From Blastomussa wellsi (lineage: Eukaryota > Cnidaria > Anthozoa > Scleractinia > Plerogyridae), in contig OX393564.1 of NCBI GenBank assembly GCA_947652115.1, positions 18,280,662 to 18,344,661 on the forward strand: a stretch of 64,000 nucleotides of DNA. Reading direction: 5' to 3'. Positions 55,983 to 64,000 of the stretch are shown piece by piece (position 1 is the first letter of the stretch; the number at the start of each line of letters is the position of its first letter). Both the position numbers and the translations under genes were made by a program. The notes beneath the pieces were generated by a model that ran no database searches, was not told the origin of the DNA, and saw only the letters and a program-made list of their open reading frames with translations.

Positions 55983-56443
55983 TTAACAAGACACAGTCAA
56001 TTTCATTGTATTTCTGAGTTCTTTGTGTCGCCAAACATAAATAATAGGATTGGCTGACGCATTCAAATAGATAACTGTAAAAAACCATGGAAATAAATAG
56101 CGATATATTTGATAAATCGACGACTCTATTGATTTGAGTAAAGTTGCAGGAGCCAGCGAAACCAAGAGAGAAATCGAAACAATAAACATATCAAAGGCTA
56201 CTTTCTTTTCGCGTCTTAAAATCATATGTAGCTGCTGATTGGACGAGACTGCATCGGCTACTTGATTTCGGTGCTGACGGATGGAAATGAACATTCTGAT
56301 ATGATTGACGATTGGTGTCATTATGACAAATGCAGTAATTAAAACATGCGGCACGACCAAAGGATTCGACGACAACACGAGCTCGGTCGGCACAACAAAC
56401 AGTGTCACGCTCACCCCAGCAAATAAAGCCTTTTTCACTGCAC
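55983..56443 (-). CDS. GPCR copy B exon 2
   Basis: Acceptor TTTTAACAG precedes GAVKKALFAGVSVTLFVVP. It ends KELRNTMKLTVSC and a stop, two codons shorter than copy A in the TM4-TM5 loop (LSSNPLVVPHV versus LLANTSILIVPQA). Confidence 0.85.
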
Positions 56444-57846
56444 CTGTTAAAACACGTGAATACATGTAAAGGCAATGCATGTATTTGGGTGGGTGACTCG
56501 ATGGATGAGTATATTAATCAAGTATTTTGTAAGTATAAGGTATTCTATCCAATTAAAATCCATTAAAATATACAAGAATAATAAAATTTGGTTTGCACAA
56601 AATCCGAAAACTAAAGCTTAATCCTCTCGAAGATTTCCTACAGCATGAGTGTAGCTAATTGGCCAGTCACCCCATTGTTCTGCTGCAGTTAATACCCATA
56701 ATTCCTTTAGGAAGATCGCAGCTAGATAAGTATTCTGAACATCAAAACGGTTTTTAGAAGTTTTGTAATCACGTAGCTATAATGAAGCAAAAACTATAAA
56801 TTAATAATAAATAAATAACTTTATTGGGTAAAACATAATTATCGCCAACTCGGAAGTTGACACAGTGGTCCCTTAAAAATAATAATTTCTATCACTAGAT
56901 TTAAAAACTGAGGAATGAACATCGCAGTGAATTTCCAATTTAAGCAATTGGGAAGAAGAAGCCTAAAAAAATTCAGGGCTTTAACAGGATCCTAACCCGT
57001 GACCTCCGCGAACACCGGTGCGATGCTCTACCAGTAGAGCTACGAAGGCACACATTGGGAGTGTGGTCAATTTATTGAGTTCATATTGGTAATCACTGCG
57101 ATGATCATCCCCTCACTTTCATCTACATCCCAATTTCAAATATGAATTATTTCATATACTTCACATATCATCACTAGATCTCTCGTTCTTTTTTTGGAAA
57201 ATTAGTTTCACTAGTACTATCCCCATAAAATAAAGCAACGATAGAATTAAAATCATAGGGCTAATTGTTCGTTTTCCAAAAGTGCGGCGGGCGGGCGAGC
57301 GGACGGGCGTACTGACGGAAGGAGGGCGGAAACGAGGGCTAGAGGGACGGACGGGTGGATGGATGGATTAACCAGTCTGTTTAACCTGCATATCTTACCT
57401 GTATTGCTTGCATCGGCACGATACTGCAGTGGCTTGGACAAGGCATGATGTCGATCAAAACTCATCACGGTTAGGTTAGCAAAGGACAATAGAGAAGTTA
57501 ACCTTAGGGAGCAGCGATGCAGGACGTACAGCTCAAGTTGATAATCACACGATATTTGGGCGCGATGAATCATTAATCGCCTCACTATAAACAGGGGCTG
57601 CGAGATGGCACCTGTCAGACAATCAGAGAAGGCCAGGCTACAGAGCAGAATATTGCTCGGTCTATGTAAGGAAGGTGTCTTGACTACAGCTACTATGACG
57701 ACCAGATTAATGAGGAAGGCAAAGACACAGAATGGCACGTTGAAAGCGGCAAGAACAGCATCGTTTATGAATGCGGCAGTGTCGTTGACTGGTATAACAT
57801 CTTGAGCAAGTAAACCGCATATGCTTCTGTTTCCAAAGGATGTCAT
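55983..57846 (-). CDS. Orphan class A GPCR, copy B (two exons, 0.95 kb intron)
   Basis: Exon 1 is 57846 to 57399 (448 nt), exon 2 is 56443 to 55983, joined in phase 1 for 302 residues. TM1 carries INLVVIVAVVKTP, TM3 ends SFDRHHAL (DRH for DRY), TM6 has SLAPATL without the CWxP tryptophan, and TM7 has NPIIY. By eye it is about 85-90 percent identical to copy A, with matching splice sites, so the two are local duplicates on the same strand. The DRH form and missing toggle tryptophan are shared and thus ancestral. The ligand is unknown. Confidence 0.85.
56805..57060 (-). repeat. tRNA-derived SINE in the GPCR copy B intron
   Basis: Minus-strand head with A box TAGCTCTACTGGTAGAGCA and degenerate B box GGGTTAGGATCC, then a body ending CCCAATAAAGTTATTTATTT. 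Different family from 20674 and 330. Related sequence may extend upstream to about 57170. Confidence 0.7.
57399..57846 (-). CDS. GPCR copy B exon 1
   Basis: ATG at 57846 starts MTSFGNRSICGLLAQDVIPV, with N-glycosylation sites NRS and NDT. The donor GTAAGA begins at 57398. The frame read through the donor runs on as an Arg/Pro-rich sequence inside a GGAC/GGGC-rich intron stretch and is not coding. Confidence 0.85.
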
Positions 57847-58238
57847 TTGGATGCACGTTTCAGGAAGAACTATTGATACTTCAGCTACGAAGAAAAATGA
57901 GATGCATTAGCCGCGTTGAATTTGCCGATTGCAGCTCATAAATCGTTTAGGATTTCGTCAGCAGTTTTGTCGGTTAATCGTTCGTAACCCACTTAGCCGA
58001 CTTTTTGGCCAAACCTCAAATCATGCAACTTTTGATGTTTAGTGTGAAGTTCAAGCTTTTGACTCGGAGCGAATCCTGGACATTTACATTACAAAACAGT
58101 GACTGCAGATAAATCTTGTCAAGTGTAGCGGCGTTGCACGTGTCCCTTTCGTAACTTTCCTATGCGTTGTCGCATAACTGCAGAGCTTATTTATCACGTG
58201 GAGAGCGCGGTCGCATAGCTACAGGGGTTACTTGTCTG

Positions 58239-58368
58239 CCTCGTCTCCAGGTGCCAATCCTTTTTCATACGGGTCACGCTTTGTGTTTGCGTGGTTCGTG
58301 TAGTATTGTGGGACCGCTCCCTGTTTTCCCGCCCTTCCGTCTTGACCGGCCGGCGCCTGGAGACGAGG
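58239..58368 (+). mobile_element. 130 bp MITE with CCTCGTCTCCAGG ends
   Basis: CCTCGTCTCCAGGTGCC on the left and GGCGCCTGGAGACGAGG on the right. GC-rich interior. Type of end resembles hAT MITEs; the duplication is not clear. Confidence 0.6.
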
Positions 58369-58658
58369 TTTGCCGCGGTTACAAAACGTACTTAAGGTAG
58401 TGGGAGTGAGTGTCGGATAGTGGTGGATAGAGTTTACCCGCGGCCTCCGCCGGATGGCAAAGATTTAGTCCTCGGCCGAGGTTTTGACTGTAAGTAAATG
58501 TCGTTTTTCTTTTTTCACGCATAAATGACGACCGATTCGAGGCCGCAGTTGTGAGTTGAAAGGAGGTTCTTGGCTCCAAAATTTAACCTTTTTGCTTTCA
58601 AATCACATACTTAAAAAGATTGGATATTCGTCGCTTTTGGAACGTACGTCTGGCTTAA

Positions 58659-59533
58659 CCCTATTCAGGCCGGCTTTTTTTAACCTTCTGGGACCCCCCC
58701 CCCCCCCCCACCCCTCTCCCTATGTAACTTCAACAGTTAACGCTATGGTCACCAAATTAACACAGGATGATGTAGACAATAATTTTAGTCATTTTAGATG
58801 CTTTGTTGGCGTGGTGACGTAATATGACGTTATTTATGACGTCATTTATTTAATTTTATTGGCTGAAAAGCTATTTAATCAATATTTCTTCACGATTCGA
58901 TGTATAACCACGAAGTCTTAGCAGCAACATGTATGGTAAGATTATTGTGCATGAGAATAGGTTAGATGTCATTAGAAACAATAATGACGTCACTATGAAG
59001 TCTTTAACATCGAAATAGCCGCCATCTTGGATCCGCCATTTTGAATTTCTTTAAAATCGTTTATTTCATTAAATATCCTAAAAATTGAAGTTATTGGACT
59101 GTAAAACATAAATGCCTTATAAAAGAATGTTTCAAAAATGAAAATACAACACATTATTTGAAATACAAAGCAAATGATCTTCATTGTAAATCGTGTCCGC
59201 CATCTTGGATTTCAGCAGTATAAAATAAATATTTAACTGAAACTGGTATTATATAAGCTAAATTATATCTAATTTGATAAATTGTTGCTCAACTAAGGCT
59301 AAAACCACAAACAACACCATAATAAATTGAAATAACATTGATTAAAACCGAAAAGTGCGAATTTTGGAAAAAAATGGGTGTCAATACATGGGTGTGATAC
59401 AAGTGTCAAAACATTCCTAGAAAATTTATAGGAAAAGTCGCCAAGTTTGGTGGTGATAGCTTTAATTGCCATGAAGTTATACTTCTTCAAAGTTGGCGCG
59501 GGCCTCAAAAGCTCCCCCCAGGTCTGAATAGGG
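58659..59533 (+). mobile_element. 875 bp TTAA-flanked element (piggyBac-like, non-autonomous)
   Basis: TTAA at 58655-58658 and 59534-59537. Ends CCCTATTCAGGCC and the complement of CCCTATTCAGACC. Subterminal C-run at 58685-58699 facing a short G/C-run (CTCCCCCC) on the right. No transposase. Confidence 0.75.
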
Positions 59534-59660
59534 TTAAAGCTACTTTTAGCGAGCGTTTTTGAAGTGGGTTTGGCAGATTTTCAAACTTTGCTTTAATTTC
59601 CTACCTTGTCTCTCTTTTAGTATGTAATAGACCGTTGAAATAAAAATCGCGCGTATGGCA

Positions 59661-59782
59661 CACTAGTTTAATTCTTTACTGTGTGAACCCAGCTAATTTG
59701 GTATGCAGAACAGCAACTTGCTTCCAAAGCTCGTGCCGCATACTAATCAGCTGGGTTCTCACATTACAAAAATAAACTAGTG
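59661..59782 (+). repeat. 122 bp palindrome
   Basis: CACTAGTTTA and TAAACTAGTG outside; GTGAACCCAGCTAATTTGGT and its near complement inside. Its apex does not show the GNA mini-hairpin. Confidence 0.75.
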
Positions 59783-59963
59783 AGTATATGACGTCATTTT
59801 CTCTCTCAATCTAGCTCTCTTAATGCAATTCGACTGAAGTCGAATCTGGTAATGGTGGACAGTTTAAACAAGAATTCGTCGTTCAAAAACTGACTTATTT
59901 CGAAAACTGAGCCGCAATAATTGGCATGGTGCATTCTTGCCAAACATTAAATCGGAATCGAAT

Positions 59964-60113
59964 ATACAAATAGACGTGAGCTTGTTGTGGTACGGTCCTG
60001 TAATCGACCACTTATTTCTTCATCACATTTCAAATTTGGTGTTGGCTCACGAGGCCGCCGCGGCCGAGAGGTCGGTTACAAGACCGTACCACAGCAAGAT
60101 CACGTCTATTTGT
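59964..60113 (+). repeat. 150 bp foldback with GC-rich apex
   Basis: Arms CAAATAGACGTGAGCTTGTT and its near complement (ending AGATCACGTCTATTTG). The apex GA-GGCC-GCCGC-GGCC-GA lies at about 60051-60067, displaced by about 50 unpaired bases. Confidence 0.75.
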
Positions 60114-60997
60114 TTTTTACTATAACAAAACAAAGCCAAAATGATTAAGCGAAGACTCACTTCCACGAAAAGTGCGAGTGAACCTGAATTGAAATTCTCA
60201 AAACGACTCGAAACCTACAGAATCACAAACTTCAAATTTCGTAAAGTAACGCAAAACCAAAATGCAGAAACAGAATTTTAACAACTAACCTTTATTCCAT
60301 TCGGAAATTCTCGAAAACCAGATAAATTAATACAAAGTTCAGTCCACTCACGGTGACACGACAGAACAGGGCAAAAATAAACGATCTCTTCAACAAGTTT
60401 CACGTCAAACTTTGGAGTTTTCCCTTCACAGATTAATTCAATCCCGATCCATATTCATCTTGAAAACGAATTTGATGATATCCTCTTTAAAGGAGTCCCT
60501 TTGGATGCAATTTGTTGCTTATTTCTGAGAACTAACAGCACCAACGACTGTAAACAGTTTGAGCGATTGAATCGGTTTTTTCGCGCGTGCAACCTGGAAC
60601 CCAGGCTTTCTCTCTTTTGTGTTTCGATGAATATTTATACCGCGAACATTAGCCAATGAGCGCGCGAGAATTTCTGCAATTATAGTAACATTTTTTCATC
60701 GTAGTACAACTTTAAAAGGAAAAAAAGAAATATTTTCAGTTAAGTTATGAATCCACACAAAGTCTCATACAAAATCTTATAGTACGCATTGGTCACCTGT
60801 GCTTTAGCTTGTTTCTTAAATTAGTCTTTTCCTCAAAACCAAAGTAGCATCAGAGCTTAAATGGGTATTGAGCTTTTAAATACCATAATATTTATTTAGG
60901 GGAAGTTACATGGTGGCCACGAGTGTTCAAGACATACAAGGCAAATTTCAAAAATTACACGATTGGCTATTTTGAGGTTTCCTCCGTTTTGCCTTAA

Positions 60998-61648
60998 GGT
61001 GGTTGAACACAGTTTCTCTGGGTGGTCAGCGGTATTGCCCAACATAGAAAACCACATCGGCAGCAAAGATATCTCAACAAAAGTCTTACCAGCTCATAAA
61101 ATGTGGTTTACAGTTTTGTTAATTGCCAAGAAGGGTAAATTCCCGCCGGCGCATGCGTAGTATGATCAAAACTTGTGAGCGGATCGTTATGTAAACAAAT
61201 TGAATTTTCTCGAAATCCAGTCATTAGAATTGATGATTTTTGGAATGCTTTCAGACTATATTACGACTCAAACACCTGAATCATGAAACTAATCTGACAG
61301 AGGAAATCAACAGTACACTTAGAATTAAGTAGAACACAATTTTTGTGAATAAATAAAAATATTTCTGTCAGAATCGCGTAAAGTTCCTGCCATATCCTGA
61401 GATATCACAGTCCCATTAACAAATGGATAATTTTAAATAAAAATCTAATGAGTGTATTTACCGCAAAACGGAAAATTTGATCTCTTCCGTTGCCATGGAA
61501 ATGGCCCACTTTAAAAAATTCACAAATAGAGTTCAGTGGTATTGTATAATATGTATGTCAAATATGGGCCCATTAGCTGTTAGCATTTAATTGTGAGATC
61601 ATGATAAAGTAGAGGCACTCAAATCTTCCAAAACTGTGTTCAGCCACC
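60998..61648 (+). mobile_element. 651 bp TTAA-flanked non-autonomous element
   Basis: TTAA at 60994-60997 and 61649-61652. Ends GGTGGTTGAACACAGTTT and the complement of GGTGGCTGAACACAGTTT. Shares the pattern GG....TGAACA.. with the ends of 30987-32544. Confidence 0.75.
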
Positions 61649-62042
61649 TTAACAGAGGGAGAAAATCACCTTCACTGAAAAGTATTTTATAACATCATGT
61701 CTCGATTGGTAAGGTTTCTAGTTAGGAAAAATAAAATTCAAAGACAAATGGGACAGACAAATGAGACAGATGCTGTTCTGAAGCCAGATATATTCAACAG
61801 CTGGAGCGTCTGTACTTAATGGAAATATCTACTTATTCGAGAAGCCTTTGTACAGTATCAGCAACACGCTAAGACAAATTTTGATAATAGTAAATGATTA
61901 GATTCAAGAGTTAAAGAGGCACACCTTCAGAGTAGTAAATGCTATGCCATCATCGAAAAAAAACTGCGCAACTTTCTGATAGGAAATCGTAAAAATTACA
62001 AAAGTCTTTATGAGCGCAAAATGCACAACAATGAAACATATA

Positions 62043-62247
62043 AATAGAGGGGGTAAGTTTCTAACGAAACTGTGGTGCTGCGTCGGTGGGAAGTATAACA
62101 ATATAATTTGGTTTTATCAACTGGGTTGATAATGTCAATTGGCCTCGGATTCGCTCCGACGAAGGGCTAACGCTCGAAACGTCAGCAACTGAATCTCTTT
62201 ACGGTGGCCAATTGACATTATCAACCCAGTTGATAAAACCAAATTAT
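62043..62247 (+). mobile_element. Penelope-derived mini-element, copy 3, inverted core deleted
   Basis: Target duplication AATGAAACATATA at 62030-62042 and 62248-62260. Same 5' start TAGAGGGGGTAAG. The inverted tail is cut after GTCAATTGGCC, so only the direct hammerhead-like core remains. Confidence 0.87.
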
Positions 62248-62443
62248 AATGAAACATATATCTGCGGAGTGAACACAAGAGATACGTCCGGTACAGCAAA
62301 TTAAAGGAATACAAATTAAAACTATATACATTTAGCGAATGACGTACTTTAAATTTGCAAGTTTGCTAATGGTCAATTTTGTGCTTTTTTTCTGACAATT
62401 CCTGGTTATGTTTGGAAAGAAGACATCATAATATTATATCATA

Positions 62444-62592
62444 TTGACCATTTTCGCATTGCCCGTAATACACCTTGTTTATCCCCAATTCTCCTGTGTG
62501 TTACAGTCGTCCCAAGAGAATCGGAAGACAATGCTTATGCAAACTTTTGGGGGATAAACAAGGTGTATTGTGGGCAATGCGAGAATGGTCAA
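62444..62592 (+). mobile_element. TA-flanked MITE copy 2 (Tc1/mariner-like), full length
   Basis: Ends TTGACCATTTTCGCATTG and the complement of TTGACCATTCTCGCATTG, with arms continuing through AATACACCTTGTTTATCCCC. TA on both sides. Confidence 0.85.
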
Positions 62593-63267
62593 TAAGGAAA
62601 TTAAAGCTCGCTTTCAAGCTCGCTAATAAGAGATGAAGATATGCGATCACGCTTGAGTCAATTGGAAGTGGAAAGAAAAATGAGGAGGGAGAAAGGGGGG
62701 GGGGGGGCAGTAAAGCGCGAAGAAAAGTGCGAAAGGGAGAAACAACATATCACGGCTGCCTACAGCCAGGATTCTTACGCGCACTGGGCCGAACTGAGAT
62801 GCGAAGCTCTTATTTATATTCGCACTGTAAGGGACTGGCGCGAATAGCATATAAGCTATGAGCTAACATTTTTATACTTGCCTAAAATATTTATTGGTTA
62901 ATATATCATCTGGAACGTCTGTAAGAAAAAATGTCCGAGAACGAAATACCACCATTCATTTTGTCTGTGGTATACACTGCCGGCGAATAGTGTTCAGATC
63001 AAATGTTGCGTTTAAGTCAGCGGCCTTTTTTCTGTGACTCTAAATTGTTGGCGAAAACTGATGATTAACGATTCGGGTTGTATTTTAGAAATCCATGTAT
63101 GTAGTTCCATTTCATTTGAAAACAGGATATTTCTATTTTTTCACATACTGTACGATAAAGTGTGGTCGCTATTGTATAATGGTGTATTTGAAAAAAAATT
63201 AGACTCAAATTCTTTTTACCCTAGAGAAACATAATTTGTTGACGCGGTTTATATTAATAAATAGTAC
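62593..63267 (+). other. Non-coding stretch with a G run
   Basis: A G-run lies at about 62695-62706. Nothing else recognised. Confidence 0.35.
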
Positions 63268-63270
63268 TTA

Positions 63271-63427
63271 GGGCGCGTTCGTTTGGGATATTCCGGAATA
63301 AGAATATCTTCCGGCTATTCTGCTCCTGGGATCCAGATATTCCGGAATGAGAATTGCTCCTAAACAAACGCTTACTCGCATTATTCCAATTATTCTTATT
63401 CCGGATTGATCCCAAACGAATGCGCCC
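63271..63427 (+). mobile_element. 157 bp TTA-flanked MITE (Harbinger-like)
   Basis: TTA at 63268-63270 and 63428-63430. Ends GGGCGCGTTCGTTTGGGAT and the complement of GGGCGCATTCGTTTGGGAT. Internal ATTCCGGAATAAGAAT arms. A 3-bp TWA target is the Harbinger signature. Confidence 0.75.
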
Positions 63428-64000
63428 TTAAAGTATAAAGTATAACTTTCAATGGGACAAATGTGAACAAAGTACATACCATGTTTAGTTAATCTTATGT
63501 TTTTAACATGCCAAGATAAACAGACATGCAGACACTGACATTGAGCAGTGCGGAAATAAATTACAAATTAAGTTATAAATCGAGTCAGTGTTTGTTTAAA
63601 TTTGATGAGCTGCACGTGAATGGAACGGCCTGCCCAGAGAGTCAAGGAAACTGAATACTCTAAGAACTATAAGAGTCACATTTTAAACCTTTTATGGAAC
63701 TAAATTGTATGAGGCTTAACTTTCGACTGCTCATATTGATCTGTTTTCATATATATTTTAGAATATAGTTTTTTATGCTGTAGAGATCGATCAAAATGTT
63801 TAAAGCAAAATTTAGGCTTACTCTTAGCCGCTTCCTTCCAACAAAATACTGTACTTATCACTGCAAAGTTCTCAAGCGAAAAAACACACTCTGAGACAAC
63901 AACAGGGGGCGAGTATACGTCCGGTAGAGTCGATCAAAAGCTATAATGCGAGCCATAGCGCATTAAAACTTTTACGTGAAAGCATTGGGGATTCGTCCAA

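Noticed and set aside
56990..57060. tRNA gene on the minus strand
   Set aside because: Good A box but the B box is degenerate and a SINE tail continues; called a SINE.
57253..57398. Extension of GPCR copy B exon 1 into an Arg/Pro-rich tail
   Set aside because: Crosses a conserved donor GTAAGA used by both copies and runs into GGAC-rich intron repeats.
38637..62247. Direct repeats considered as a CRISPR array
   Set aside because: Copies are dispersed over 24 kb with their own target duplications in an animal genome.

Overview
This is a stretch of animal nuclear DNA, most likely from an anthozoan cnidarian and probably a stony coral. The evidence is spliced genes with GT-AG introns, a TRPA1-type channel, an intron-poor orphan class A GPCR pair, Penelope-like and Harbinger elements, and dense small palindromic transposons. 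No species can be named from sequence alone. Composition is AT-rich. Most short open frames are chance or lie in repeats.

Layout. (1) Bases 1-17642, plus strand: the last 16 exons of a TRPA1-like channel (890 codons plus stop, one continuous frame, starting mid-gene). Its introns hold a tRNA-derived SINE, Penelope debris with a hammerhead-like motif, a CpG-rich degenerate satellite, an antisense RecQ-like helicase pseudogene and many small inverted-repeat elements. (2) 17643-24400: repeats, plus two phase-compatible exons of a small fibronectin-type-II (FN2) protein, with an old LINE fragment in the intron between them. (3) 24186-28051: a decayed Harbinger transposon, with the transposase on plus and a Myb/SANT-like partner on minus, convergent. 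(4) 28356-37647 and 55983-57846: two minus-strand paralogous two-exon class A GPCR genes. Copy A has an 8.4 kb intron stuffed with insertions, including a broken multi-copy PIN-like/CXC-type gene; copy B has a 0.95 kb intron. Comparing the paralogs reveals pre-insertion sites. (5) 37648-55350: a partial local duplication, a 5'-truncated LINE with a lesion in its catalytic FADD box, a broken Penelope-like element (RT plus GIY-YIG), a 138 bp tandem duplication and a 424 bp inverted repeat. (6) 57847-64000: non-coding, mainly TTAA-flanked, TA-flanked and TTA-flanked non-autonomous transposons.

How it fits together. The live genes are sensory or signalling genes (a TRPA channel and two GPCRs) plus one small putatively secreted protein; nothing indicates an operon-like system. 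The most unusual signal is structural. Several otherwise unrelated hairpin elements end in the same miniature apex: a short GC stem closed by a GNA or GNNA loop and bordered by GA/GA mismatches. A second theme is small Penelope-derived foldback elements with 13-15 bp target duplications and hammerhead-like cores, in both orientations in two of the three copies. Splice sites and family names come from reading by eye and have not been checked by any search.
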